Of a DNA stretch of 64,000 bases, positions 46,807-57,658 are shown piece after piece (the stretch's first letter is position 1; the number at the start of each line of letters is the position of its first letter). A program made the translations under genes and the position numbers. Under the pieces are notes generated by a model. It was not told the origin of the DNA. It searched no databases and saw only the letters and a list, made by a program, of their open reading frames with translations. This stretch comes from Hydractinia symbiolongicarpus (taxonomy: Eukaryota; Cnidaria; Hydrozoa; Anthoathecata; Hydractiniidae), in assembly GCF_029227915.1 (NCBI RefSeq), contig NC_079885.1:19293001-19357000 (forward strand), written 5' to 3'.

Positions 46807-46878
46807 TTCCGTGTGGTCTAGTGGTTAGGATCCGGCGCTCTCACCGCCGTGGCCGGGGTTCGATTCCCCGCACGGGAT
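46807..46878 (+). tRNA. tRNA-Glu(CUC), U2-G71 wobble, U73
   Basis: Acceptor TTCCGTG/CACGGGA pairs with one wobble. The discriminator is U. Other arms consensus. Trailer GATTGTAC. Confidence 0.72.
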
Positions 46879-47336
46879 AATGCGATTGTACAACATTTCC
46901 TATTGTCGAACCTGGCCATTGAAACTTTAAAATAATGTTGTTGTGTTAAGTCATTGATGGATTTGGTCCAACTAACAGAAAATGAACAATGCACAAACTC
47001 AGCATTTTCACTAGCTTCTTCCATGTGTTTAAGAAACCAATACAAATTTTCAATTGCATATTAAAAGTTGAGGAAGCTTTAAAATATGTTTTGGGTCGAA
47101 TTGTTTGAAGGTTTTCGAGAGACATTCTTTCTCCAATATTTTTCTATTAGCCCGATATGTAACTTGGTGCTTTAATAACTTTGAGATCATCATATTGGCC
47201 AATTGCGGTGTTTTTGACTTTTAACTCGGCATTTAAGACATATGAGAAACATTATCTCAAAAAACTTGCGCTGAAAGAACGTACGTACAACTGTTAAAGT
47301 AGCATTTCAATCGCAAAAATAATAGCATCAGGCCTA

Positions 47337-47408
47337 TCCCGTGTTGTCTAGTGGTTAGGATTCGGCGCTCTCACCGCCGTGGCAGGGTTTCGATTCCCCG
47401 CACGGGAG
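47337..47408 (+). tRNA. tRNA-Glu(CUC), U9 class
   Basis: U9, U25-C26 changed to UU (GGATTCGG), T stem AGGGU/CCCCG. Acceptor and anticodon arms consensus. No TTTT. Confidence 0.5.
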
Positions 47409-47867
47409 AATGCGATTTCACAACATTTCCTATTATCGCTTCTGGCCATTGATACATTAAAATAATGTGGTTGTGTTAAGTCATTGATGAATTTGGTCCA
47501 ACTAACAGAAAATGAACAATGCACAAACTCAGCATTTCCACTAGCTTTTTCCATGTGTTTAAGAAACCAATACAAATTTTCAATTGCATAATAAAAGTTG
47601 AGGAAGCTTTAGAATATGCTTTGGGTCGATTTGTTTGAAGGTTTTTGAGAGACATTCTTTCTCCAATATTTTACTAACAGCCCGATATGTAACTTGTTGC
47701 TTTAACAACTTTGAGATCATCATATTGGCCAATGGCGGTGTTTCTGACTTTTAACTCGGCATTTAAGACGTGTGAGAAACATTATCTCAAAAAAATTTGC
47801 GCTGAAAGGACGTACGTACAACTGTTATAATAGCATTTCAATCGCGAAAAATAAAGCATTATGCATA

Positions 47868-47939
47868 TTCCGTGTGGTCTAGTGGTTAGGATCCGGCGCT
47901 CTCACCGCCGTGGCCGGGGTTCGATTCCCCGCACGGGAT
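47868..47939 (+). tRNA. tRNA-Glu(CUC), U2-G71 wobble, U73
   Basis: Identical to 46807, 1,061 bp upstream, including discriminator U. Confidence 0.72.
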
Positions 47940-48397
47940 AATGCGATTGTACAACATTTCCTATTGTCGAACCTGGCCATTGAAACTTTAAAATAATGTT
48001 GTTGTGTTAAGTCATTGATGGATTTGGTCCAACTAACAGAAAATGAACAATGCACAAACTCAGCATTTTCACTAGCTTCTTCCATGTGTTTAAGAAACCA
48101 ATACAAATTTTCAATTGCATATTAAAAGTTGAGGAAGCTTTAAAATATGTTTTGGGTCGAATTGTTTGAAGGTTTTCGAGAGACATTCTTTCTCCAATAT
48201 TTTTCTATTAGCCCGATATGTAACTTGGTGCTTTAATAACTTTGAGATCATCATATTGGCCAATTGCGGTGTTTTTGACTTTTAACTCGGCATTTAAGAC
48301 ATATGAGAAACATTATCTCAGAAAACTTGCGCTGAAAGAACGTACGTACAACTGTTAAAGTAGCATTTCAATTGCAAAAATAATAGCATCAGGCCTA

Positions 48398-48469
48398 TCC
48401 CGTGTTGTCTAGTGGTTAGGATTCGGCGCTCTCACCGCCGTGGCAGGGTTTCGATTCCCCGCACGGGAG
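48398..48469 (+). tRNA. tRNA-Glu(CUC), U9 class
   Basis: Identical to 47337. The 3' flank differs from its twin just past the tRNA, marking a duplication edge. Confidence 0.5.
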
Positions 48470-48927
48470 AATGCGATTTCACAACATTTCCTATTGTCGA
48501 ATCCGGCTATTGAAACTTTAGAATAATGTGGTTGTGTTAAGTCATTGATGGATTTGGTCCAACTAACAGAAAATGAACAATGCACAAACTCAGCATTTCC
48601 ACTAGCTTTTTCCATGTGTTTAAGAAACCAATACAAATTTTCAATTGCATAATAAAAGTTGAGGAAGCTTTAGAATATGCTTTGGGTCGATTTGTTTGAA
48701 GGTTTTTGAGAGACATTCTTTCTCCAATACTTTACTAACAGCCCGATATGTAACTTTGTGCTTTAACAACTTTGAGATCATCATATTGGCCAATGGCGGT
48801 GTTTCTGACTTTTAACTCGGCATTTAAGACATGTGAGAAACATTATCTGAAAAAACTTGCACTGAAAGAACGTACGTACAACTGTTAAAGTAGCATTTTA
48901 ATCACGAAAATAATAGCATCAGGCATA

Positions 48928-48987
48928 TCCCGTGTTGTCTAGTGGTTAGGATACGGCGCTCTCACCGCCGTGGCCGCCGCACGGGAG
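48928..48987 (+). pseudogene. T-arm-less tRNA-Glu pseudogene (60 nt)
   Basis: 12-nt T-arm deletion, U9, A26; acceptor and anticodon stems perfect. Confidence 0.82.
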
Positions 48988-49446
48988 AATGCGATTTCAT
49001 AAAATTTCCTATTGTCGAATCTGGCTATTGAAACTTTAAAATAATGTGGTTGTGTTAAGTCATTGATGGATTTGGTCCAACTAACAGAAAATGAACAATG
49101 CACAAACTCAGCATTTCCACTAGCTTTTTCCATGTGTTTAAGAAACCAATACAAATTTTCAATTGCATAATAAAAGTTGAGGAAGCTTTAGAATATGCTT
49201 TGGGTCGATTTGTTTGAAGGTTTTTGAGAGACATTCTTTCTCCAATACTTTATTAACAGCCCGATATGTAACTTGGTGCTTTAAGAACTTTGAGATCATC
49301 ATATTGGCCAATGGCGGTGTTTCTGACTTTTAACTCGGCATTTAACACATGTGAGAAACATTATCTCAAAAAAATTTGCACTGAAAGGACGTACGTACAA
49401 CTGTTATAATAGCATTTCAATCGCGAAAATAATAGCATCATGCATA

Positions 49447-49518
49447 TCCCGTGTGGTCTAGTGGTTAGGATCCGGCGCTCTCACCGCCGTGGCCGGGGTT
49501 CGATTCCCCGCACGGGAG
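49447..49518 (+). tRNA. tRNA-Glu(CUC), exact consensus
   Basis: Exact consensus cloverleaf. The trailer reads GATTGTGC, without TTTT. The 3' flank changes family within the unit, about 110 nt downstream. Confidence 0.92.
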
Positions 49519-49975
49519 AATGCGATTGTGCAACATTTCCTATTATCGATTCTGGCCATTGAAACTTTAAAATAATGTGGTTGTGTTAAGTCATTGATGA
49601 ATTTGGTCCAACTAACAGAAAATGAACAATGCAGAACCTCAGCGTTTCCACTAACTTTTTCGTCTGTTTAAGAAACAAGTACAAATTTTTAATTTCATAA
49701 TAAAGGTTGAGGAAGATTTAGAAAATTCTTTGCGTCGAAGTGTTTGAAGGTTTTCGAGAAAAATTCCTTCACCAATATTTTACTAACAGCCCGATAAGTA
49801 ACTTGGTGCTTTAATAACTTTGAGATCAGCATATTGGCCAATGTCGGCCTTTTTGACTTTTAACTCGGCATTTAAGACATGTGAGAAACAATATCTCAAA
49901 AGATTTTTGCTGAAAGAAAGTACGTACAACCGTAAAAATAGCATTTCAATCGCGAAATAAATATCATCATGCATA

Positions 49976-50035
49976 TCCCGTGTTGTCTAGTGGTTAGGAT
50001 ACGGCGCTCTCACCGCCGTGGCCGCCGCACGGGAG
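49976..50035 (+). pseudogene. T-arm-less tRNA-Glu pseudogene (60 nt)
   Basis: 12-nt T-arm deletion as in the other five copies, but its trailer is GATTGTAC instead of GATTTCAC and its upstream flank is from the CTCUU-loop class: a recombinant unit. Confidence 0.82.
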
Positions 50036-50493
50036 AATGCGATTGTACAACATTTCCTATTATCGATTCTGGCCATTGAAACTTTAAAATAATGTGGTTG
50101 TGTTAAGTCTTTGACGGATTTGGTCTATCTAACAGAAAATAAACAATGCAGAAAGTCAGCGTTTCCACTAACTTCTTCCGCATGGTTAAAAAACAAGTAT
50201 AAATTTTCAATTGCATAATAAAAGTTGAGGAAGCTTTAGAAAATGCTTTGGGTCGATTTGTTTAAAGGTTTTCGAGAGACATTCTTTCTCCAATACTTTA
50301 CTGACAGCCCGATATGTAACTTGGTGCTTTAATAACTTTATGATCATCATATTGGCCAATGGCGGTGTTTCTGACTTTTAACTCGGCATTTAAGACATGT
50401 GAGAAACATTATCTCAAAACACTTGCGCTAAAAGGACGTACGTACAACTGTTAAAATAGCATTTCAATCGCGAAAATAATAGCATCATGCATA

Positions 50494-50565
50494 TCCCGTG
50501 TGGTCTAGTGGTTAGGATCCGGCGCTCTCACCGCCGTGGCCGGGGTTCGATTCCCCGCACTGGAG
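50494..50565 (+). tRNA. tRNA-Glu(CUC), C4-U69 mismatch
   Basis: Same as the copy at 26203 (CACTGGA), with the same unusual GAGATTGCGG trailer, but behind a different upstream flank. No TTTT. Confidence 0.7.
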
Positions 50566-51023
50566 ATTGCGGTTTCACAACATTTCCTTTTGTCGAATCT
50601 GGCCATTGAAACTTTAAAATAATGTGGTTGTGTTAAGTCATTGATGGATTTGGTCCATCTAACAGAAAATGAACAATGCAGAAAGTCAGCGTGTCCACTA
50701 ACTTCTTCCGCATGATTAAAAAACCAGTACAAATTTTCCATTGCATAATAAAAGTTCGGGAAGCTTTAGAAAATGCTTTGCGTCGAAGTGTTTGAAGGTT
50801 TTCGAGTGACATTCCTTCAACAATACTTTACTAACAGCCCGATATGTAACTTTGTGCTTTAACAACTTTGAGATCATCATATTGGCCAGTGGCGGTGTTT
50901 CTGACTTTTAACTAGGCATTTAAGACATGTGAGAAACATTATCTGAAAAAACTTGCACTGAAAGAACGTACGTACAACTGTTAAAGTAGCATTTCAATCG
51001 CGAAAATAATAGCATCATGCATA

Positions 51024-51095
51024 TCCCGTGTAGTCTAGTGGTTAGGATCCGGCGCTCTCACCGCCCTGGCCGGTGTTCGATTCCCCGCACGGGAG
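51024..51095 (+). tRNA. tRNA-Glu(CUC), several stem changes
   Basis: A9, C27-C43 mismatch (CGCCC) and U52-C62 mismatch (CGGUG). Acceptor perfect. Trailer GATTGTAC. Confidence 0.55.
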
Positions 51096-51553
51096 AATGC
51101 GATTGTACAACATTTCCTATTGTCGAATCTGGCCATTGAAACTTTAAAATAATGTTGTTGTGTTAAGTCATTGATGGATTTGGTCCAACTAACAGAAAAT
51201 GAACAATGCACAAACTCAGCATTTTCACTAGCTTCTTCCATGTGTTTAAGAAACCAATACAAATTTTCAATTGCATAATAAAAGTTGAGGAAGCTTTAAA
51301 ATATGCTTTGGGTCGAATTGTTTGAAGGTTTTCGAGAGACATTCTTTCTCCAATATTTTTCTATTAGCCCGATATGTAACTTGGTGCTTTAATAACTTTG
51401 AGATCATCATATTGGCCAATTGCGGTGTTTTTGACTTTTAACTCGGCATTTAAGACATATGAGAAACATTATCTCAAAAAACTTGCGCTAAAAGAACGTA
51501 CGTACAACTGTTAAAATAGCATTTCAATCGCGAAGTAAATATCATCATGCATA

Positions 51554-51625
51554 TCCCGTGTGGTCTGGTGGTTAGGATCCGGCGCTCTCTTCGCCGTGGC
51601 CGGGGTTCGATTCCCCGCACGGGAG
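51554..51625 (+). tRNA. tRNA-Glu(CUC), U37-U38 loop
   Basis: A14G and loop CUCUCUU; all stems perfect, G73, TTTT present. A clean representative of this class. Confidence 0.7.
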
Positions 51626-52084
51626 AGTACGATTTTACAACATTTCCTATTGTCGAATCTCGCCATTGAAACTTTAAAATAATGTGGTAGTGTTAAGTCA
51701 TTGATGGATTTGGTCCAACTAACAGAAAATGAACAATGCACAAACTCAGCATTTCCACTAGCTTTTTCCATGTGTTTAAGAAACCAATACAAATTTTCAA
51801 TTGCATAATAAAAGTTGAGGAAGCTTTAGAATAAGCTTTGGGTCGATTTGTTTGAAGGTTTTTGAGAGACATTCTTTCTCCAATATTTTACTAACAGCCC
51901 GATATGTAACTTGGTGCTTTAACAACTTTGAGATCATCATATTGGCCAATGGCGGTGTTTCTGACTTTTAACTCGGCATTTAAGACATGTGAGAAAAATT
52001 ATCTCAAAAAAATTTGCGCTAAAATGACGTACGTACAACTGTTATAATAGCATTGCAATCGCGAAAATAATAGCATCATGCATA

Positions 52085-52156
52085 TCCCGTGTGGTCTACT
52101 GGTTAGGATCTGGCGCTCTCACCGCCGTGGCCGGGGTTCGATTCCCCGCACGGGAG
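52085..52156 (+). tRNA. tRNA-Glu(CUC), C15, U27-G43
   Basis: D loop TCTACTGG and a wobble at the top of the anticodon stem (TGGCG/CGCCG). Other arms consensus. Trailer GATTGTAC. Confidence 0.72.
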
Positions 52157-52614
52157 AATGCGATTGTACAACATTTCCTATTATCGATTCTGGCCATTGA
52201 AACTTTAAAATAATGTGGTTGTGTTAAGTCATTGATGGATTTGGTCCAACTAACAGAAAATGAACAATGCACAAACTCAGCATTTCCACTAGCTTTTTCC
52301 ATGTGTTTAAGAAACCAATACAAATTTTCAATTGCATAATAAAAGTTGAGAAAGCTTTAGAATATGCTTTGGGTCGATTTGTTTGAAGGTTTTTGAGAGA
52401 CATTCTTTCTCCAATATTTTTCTATTAGCCCAATATGTAACTTGGTGCTTTAATAACTTTGAGATCATCATATTGGCCAATTGCGGTGTTTTTGACTTTT
52501 AACTCGGCATTTAAGACATATGAGAAACATTATCTCAAAAAACTTGCGCTGAAAGAACGTACGTACAACTGTTAAAATAGCATTTCAATCGCGAAGTAAA
52601 TATCATCATGCATA

Positions 52615-52686
52615 TCCCATGTGGTCTGGTGGTTAGGATCCGGCGCTCTCTTCGCCGTGGCCGGGGTTCGATTCCCCGCGTGGGAG
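52615..52686 (+). tRNA. tRNA-Glu(CUC), U37-U38 loop, compensated 5-68 pair
   Basis: Acceptor TCCCATG/CGTGGGA: G5-C68 has become A5-U68, a paired double change, and 6-67 is U-G. All seven pairs hold. A14G, loop CUCUCUU, TTTT present. Confidence 0.68.
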
Positions 52687-53140
52687 AGTACGATTTTACA
52701 ACATTTCCTATTGTCGAATCTGGTCATTGAAACTTTAAAATAATGTGGTAGTGTTAAGTCATTGATGGATTTGGTCCAACTAAGACAAAATGAACAATGC
52801 ACAAACTCAGCATTTCCGCTAGCTTTTTCCATGTGTTTGAAAAACAAGTAAAAATTTTCAATTGCATAATAAAGGTTGAGGAAGATTTAGAAAATACTTT
52901 GCCTCGAAGTGTTTGAAAGTTTTCGAGAGACATTTTTTCACCAATATTTTACTAACATCCCGATATGTAACTTGGTGCTTTAATAACTTTGAGATCAGCA
53001 TATTGGATAATGCCGGTGTTTCTGACTCTTAACTCGGCATTTAAGACATGTGAGAAACATTATCTGAAAAAACTTGCACTGAAAGAACGTACGTATAACT
53101 GTTTAAATAGCTTTTCCATCTCGAAAATAGCATCATTACA

Positions 53141-53211
53141 TCCTGTGTGGTCTAGTGGTTAGGTTCTGGCGCTCTCACTGCCGTGGCCGGGTTCGACTCC
53201 CCGCACGGGAG
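53141..53211 (+). pseudogene. tRNA-Glu(CUC) variant, 71 nt, T-stem deletion
   Basis: T arm CGGG-UUCGACU-CCCCG. U4-G69 wobble, changed D stem (GGTTC) and U27-G43. TTTT present. Confidence 0.6.
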
Positions 53212-53668
53212 AGTTCGATTTTACAACATTTCCTATTGTCGAATCTGGCCATTGAAACTTTAAAATAATGTGGTTGTGTTAAGTCATTGATGGATTTGGT
53301 CCACCTAACAGAAAATGAATATTGCAGAACCTCAGCGTTTCCACTAACTTTTTCGTCTGTTTAAGAAACAAGTACAAATTTTTAATTTCATAATAAAGGT
53401 TGAAGAAGATTTAGAAAATTCTTTGCGTCGAAGTGTTTGAAGGTTGTCGAGAGACATTCCTTCACCAATATTTTACTAACAGCCAGATAAGTAAATTGGT
53501 GCTTTAATAACTTTGAGATCAGCATATTGGATAATGGCGGTGTTTCTGACTTTTAACTCGGCATTTAAGACATATGAGAAACATTATCTCAAAAAACTTG
53601 CGCTGAAAGAACATACGTACAACTGTTAAAATAGCATTTCAATCGCGAAGTAAATATCATCATGCATA

Positions 53669-53740
53669 TCCCGTGTGGTCTGGTGGTTAGGATCCGGCGC
53701 TCTCTTCGTCGTGGCCGGGGTTCGATTCCCCGCACGGGAG
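53669..53740 (+). tRNA. tRNA-Glu(CUC), U37-U38 loop, G29-U41
   Basis: Stem CGGCG/CGUCG pairs with one wobble; A14G; the rest matches the class. TTTT present. Confidence 0.66.
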
Positions 53741-54198
53741 AGTACGATTTTACAACATTTCCTATTGTCGAATCTATCCATTGAAACTTTAAAATGATGT
53801 GGTAGTGTTAAGTCATTGATGGATTTGGTCCAACTAACAAAAAATGAACAATGCACAAACTCAGCATTTCCACTAGCTTTTTCCATGTGTTTAAGAAACC
53901 AATACAAATTTTCAATTGCATAATAAAAGTTGAGGAAGATTTAGAAAATTCTTTGCGTCGAAGTGTTTGAAGGTTTTCGAGAGACATTCCTTCACCAATA
54001 TTTTACTAACAGCCCGATAAGTAACTTGGTGCTTTAATAACTTTGAGATCAGTATATTGGATAATGGCGGTGTTTCTGACTTTTAACTCGGTATTTAAGA
54101 CATGTGAGAAACATTATCTGAAAAAACTTGCACTGAAAGAACGTACGTACAACTGTTAAAATAGCATTTCAATCGCGAAAATAATAGCATCAGGCATA

Positions 54199-54270
54199 TC
54201 CCGTGTTGTCTAGTGGTTAGGATACGGCGCTCTCTTCGCCGTGGCCGGGGTTCGTTTCCCCGCACGGGAG
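54199..54270 (+). tRNA. tRNA-Glu(CUC), U37-U38, UUCGUUU T loop
   Basis: U9, A26, T loop UUCGUUU, acceptor perfect. A run of five T follows (GCGTTTTTAC). Its 3' flank is interrupted by the transposon at 54425. Confidence 0.52.
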
Positions 54271-54420
54271 AATGCGTTTTTACAACATTTCATATTGTCG
54301 AATCCTGCCTTTGCCACTTTAAAATAATGTGGTGGTGTTAAGTCATTAATGGATTTGGTCCAACTAACAGGAAATGAACAATGCACAAACTCAGCAATTC
54401 CACTAGCTTTTTCCATGTGT

Positions 54421-54424
54421 TTAA
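54421..54424. repeat. TTAA target-site duplication, left
   Basis: TTAA directly before the element. The matching TTAA lies directly after it at 55164-55167. Sister units read TGTTTAAGGAGC uninterrupted (for example near 37008, 40181 and 62559), so the empty site is known. Confidence 0.85.
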
Positions 54425-54441
54425 CCCTATTCGGTCCGGGG
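54425..54441 (+). repeat. Left terminal inverted repeat
   Basis: CCCTATTCGGTCCGGGG; pairs with 55147-55163 in reverse complement at 16 of 17 positions. Confidence 0.85.
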
Positions 54442-54464
54442 TTTTTCGAACATACTATGACCGG

Positions 54465-54487
54465 GGGGGGGCGGATTCCGCCCCCCC
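54465..54487. repeat. Left subterminal G/C hairpin
   Basis: Ten-base arms (seven G, then CGG, facing CCG, then seven C) around an ATT loop. A similar hairpin stands near the other end, so the element has mirrored subterminal structure. Confidence 0.75.
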
Positions 54488-55126
54488 TTAATAACTTTTT
54501 ATAGGATTGTTCAAATTGAATCAAACTTGGCACACTTATAGTACGTCATAAAAGGAACAAAATGGCGGCAATAAATTTTTGCTTGCGTCAGCACATTTTC
54601 TGTGACGTCATCAGAAGCTTGAAAATTGTTAAAAATGCCACTATCTGCTTAAAATATAATTACTTTTGTTCTAGAGCGAATTTTTACATTCTGTTTGAAG
54701 TTTCTGAAAGCTAAATAAATTGTTTTTAACATATCTTCCGGTTTTTACATGGATCGAATAAAAAATTGCCAAAAATTGCCCGAAAATCCGTTTCTTCCCA
54801 ATTTTCGGGTAAAATCCGACAAAATCGGGAAATCGGATTAGTCACGTGTCAAAATTATTCAAAATGATTCTTCTTGACGAAACAAAGTTGTGTAGCAAGT
54901 TTCAAGTTCTAAGGATAATCCTAACAGGAGTTATTATATTTTCCCCATTATAAGGATTTCATAGAGATTTTAGGGGTAGTTTCGAGTAATGGCCAATATC
55001 TAAGCTTCTGAATGGTATGGGACCTAAAAATTTAGCATGCAGGTGTCTAATAGATAAATGTTGAGACTCAGTAAGTATCATTGCCATATAAGAAAGCAAT
55101 CAGGAGTTATTAAAAAAAAACCGTCA

Positions 55127-55149
55127 GGGGGGGCGGAATCAGCCCCCCC
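55127..55149. repeat. Right subterminal G/C hairpin
   Basis: Seven G facing seven C with CGG/CAG between, one mismatch, loop AAT. It overlaps the start of the right inverted repeat. Confidence 0.7.
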
Positions 55150-55163
55150 CGGACCGAATATGG
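55147..55163 (-). repeat. Right terminal inverted repeat
   Basis: Reverse complement reads CCATATTCGGTCCGGGG, one mismatch from the left end. Confidence 0.85.
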
Positions 55164-55167
55164 TTAA
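55164..55167. repeat. TTAA target-site duplication, right
   Basis: Second copy of TTAA, followed by GGAGCAAGTAC, which is the normal continuation of the unit. Confidence 0.85.
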
Positions 55168-55467
55168 GGAGCAAGTACAAATTTTCAATTGCATAATAAA
55201 GGTTGAGGAAGACTTAGAAAATACTTTGCCTCGAAGTGTTTGAAAGTTTTCGAGAGACATTCTTTCTCCAAAACTTTACAAACTTTCCGATATGTAACTT
55301 GGTGCTTTAATAACTTTGACATCAGCAAATTGGCCAATGGCGGTGTTTCTGACTTTTAACTTGGCATTTAAGACATGTGAGAAACATTATCTGAAAAAAC
55401 TTGCGCTGAAAGAACGCACGTATAACTGTTTAAATAGCATTTCAATCGCTAAAATAATATCAACATA

Positions 55468-55538
55468 TCCGTGTGGTCTAGTGGTTAGGATCCGGCGCTC
55501 TCACCGCCGTGGCCGGGGTTCGATTCCCCGCACGGGAG
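55468..55538 (+). tRNA. tRNA-Glu(CUC), one acceptor base missing
   Basis: The 5' strand is TCCGTG: one C of the usual three is deleted, so the last acceptor pair must be lost or shifted (A at 55467 opposite A72). The rest is consensus. Trailer GATTGTAC. Confidence 0.6.
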
Positions 55539-55996
55539 AATGCGATTGTACAACATTTCCTATTATCGATTCTGGCCATTGAAACTTTAAAATAATGTGG
55601 TTGTGTTAAGTCATTGATGGATTTGGTCCAACTAACAGAAAATGAACAATGCACAAACTCAGCATTTCCACTAGCTTTTTCCATGTGTTTAAGAAACCAA
55701 TACAAATTTTCAATTGCATAATAAAAGTTGAGAAAGCTTTAGAGTATGCTTTGGGTCGATTTGTTTGAAGGTTTTTGAGAGACATTCTTTCTCCAATATT
55801 TTTCTATTAGCCCGATATGTAACTTGGTGCTTTAATAACTTTGAGATCATCATATTGGCCAATTGCGGTGTTTTTGACTTTTAACTCGGCATTTAAGACA
55901 TATGAGAAACATTATCTCAAAAAACTTGCGCTGAAAGAACGTACGTACAACTGTTAAAATAGCATTTCAATCGCGAAGTAAATATCATCATGCATA

Positions 55997-56068
55997 TCCC
56001 GTGTGGTCTGGTGGTTAGGATCCGGCGCTCTCTTCGCCGTGGCCGGGGTTCGATTCCCCGCACGGGAG
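55997..56068 (+). tRNA. tRNA-Glu(CUC), U37-U38 loop
   Basis: Same as the clean class copy at 51554. TTTT present. Confidence 0.7.
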
Positions 56069-56525
56069 AGTACGATTTTACAACATTTCCTATTGTCGAA
56101 TCTGGCCATTGAAATTTAAAAATAATGTGGTAGTGTTAAGTCATTGATGGATTTGGTCCACCTAACAGAAAATGAATATTGTAGAACCTCAGCGTTTCCA
56201 CTAACTTTTTCGTCTGTTTAAGAAACAAGTACAAATTTTTAATTTCATAATAAAGGTTGAGGAAGATTTAGAAAATTCTTTGCGTCGAAGTGTTTGAAGG
56301 TTGTCGAGAGACATTCCTTCACCAATATTTTACTAACAGCCCGATAAGTAACTTGGTGCTTTAATAACTTTGATATCAGCATATTGGATAATGGCGGTGT
56401 TTCTGACTTTTAACTCGGCATTTAAGACATATGAGAAACATTATCTCAAAAAACTTGCGCTGAAAGAACGTACGTACAACTGCTAAAATAGCATTTCAAT
56501 CGCGAAGTAAATATCATCATGCATA

Positions 56526-56597
56526 TCCCGTGTGGTCTGGTGGTTAGGATCCGGCGCTCTCTTCGTCGTGGCCGGGGTTCGATTCCCCGCACGGGAG
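56526..56597 (+). tRNA. tRNA-Glu(CUC), U37-U38 loop, G29-U41
   Basis: Same tRNA as at 53669. TTTT present. Confidence 0.66.
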
Positions 56598-57056
56598 AGT
56601 ACGATTTTACAACATTTCCTATTGTCGAATCTGGCCATTGAAACTTTAAAATGATGTGGTAGTGTTAAGTCATTGATGGATTTGGTCCAACTAACAGAAA
56701 ATGAACAATGCACAAACTCAGCATTTCCACTAGCTTTTTTCATGAGTTTAAGAAACCAATACAAATTTTCAATTGCATAATAAAAGTTGAGGAAGCTTTA
56801 GAATATGCTTTGGGTCGATTTGTTTGAAGGTTTTTCAGAGGCATTCTTTCTCCAATATTTTACTAACAGCCCGATATGTAACTTGGTGCTTTAACAACTT
56901 TGAGATCATCATATTGGCCAATGGCGGTGTTTCTGACTTTTAACTCGGCATTTCAGACATGTGAGAAACATTATCTCAAAAACATTTGCGCTGAAAGGAC
57001 GTACGTACAACTGTTATAATAGCATTTCAATCGCGAAAATAATAGCATCATGCATA

Positions 57057-57128
57057 TCCCGTGTGGTCTAGTGGTTAGGATCCGGCGCTCTCACTGCCAT
57101 GGCCGGTGTTCGATTCCCCGCACGGGAG
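57057..57128 (+). tRNA. tRNA-Glu(CUC), several stem changes
   Basis: Anticodon stem CGGCG/TGCCA has a wobble and a C27-A43 mismatch; the T stem has U52-C62. Acceptor perfect. Trailer GATTGTAC. Confidence 0.55.
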
Positions 57129-57586
57129 AATGCGATTGTACAACATTTCCTATTGTCGAATCTGGCCATTGAAACTTTAAAATAATGTTGTTGTGTTAAG
57201 TCATTGATGGATTTGGTCCAACTAACAGAAAATGAACAATGCACAAACTCAGCATTTTCACTAGCTTCTTCCATGTGTTTAAGAAACCAATACAAATTTT
57301 CAATTGCATAATAAAAGTTGAGGAAGCTTTAAAATATGCTTTGTGTCGAATTGTTTGAAAGTTTTCGAGAGACTTTCTTTCTCCAATATTTTTCTATTAG
57401 CCGGATATGTAACTTGGTGCTTTAATAACTTTGAGATCCTGATATTGGCCAATTGCGGTGTTTTTGACTTTTAACTCGACATTTAAGACATATGAGAAAC
57501 ATTATCTGAAAAAACTTGCGCTGAAAGAACGTACGTACAACTGTTAAAATAGCATTTCAATCGCAAAGTAAATATCATCATGCATA

Positions 57587-57658
57587 TCCCGTGTGGTCTG
57601 GTGGTTAGGATCCGGCGCTCTCTTCGCCGTGGCCGGGGTTCGATTCCCCGCACGGGAG
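57587..57658 (+). tRNA. tRNA-Glu(CUC), U37-U38 loop
   Basis: Clean class copy: A14G, CUCUCUU, stems perfect, TTTT present. Confidence 0.7.

Larger units (their letters stand above)
46370..48491 (+). repeat. Segmental duplication, 1,061-bp offset
   Basis: 46807/47868 (U73 tRNAs) and 47337/48398 (U9 class) match, with the rare CTTCTGGCCATTGATACATT word at the start of each copy. Confidence 0.82.
54425..55163. mobile_element. Non-autonomous piggyBac-like element (739 bp)
   Basis: Flanked by TTAA on both sides and bounded by 17-bp inverted repeats CCCTATTCGGTCCGGGG / CCATATTCGGTCCGGGG (one mismatch). TTAA duplication with ends starting CCC/CCA is the pattern of the piggyBac superfamily. Just inside each end is a G/C-rich hairpin. 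No transposase-length reading frame is present on either strand, so it would depend on enzyme supplied in trans. The interior is AT-rich with one TGACGTCA at 54603-54610. It is the only DNA in the window unrelated to the tRNA unit. Superfamily assignment rests on ends and target site only. Confidence 0.75.

Noticed and set aside
54603-54610. TGACGTCA as a cAMP-response-type site
   Set aside because: A single 8-bp match inside a transposon remnant with no nearby gene is weak evidence for regulation.
55058-55260. Overlapping short open frames across the right end of the transposon
   Set aside because: They are about 60 codons, overlap on opposite strands, and include the inverted repeat and hairpin. 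They show no transposase motif.
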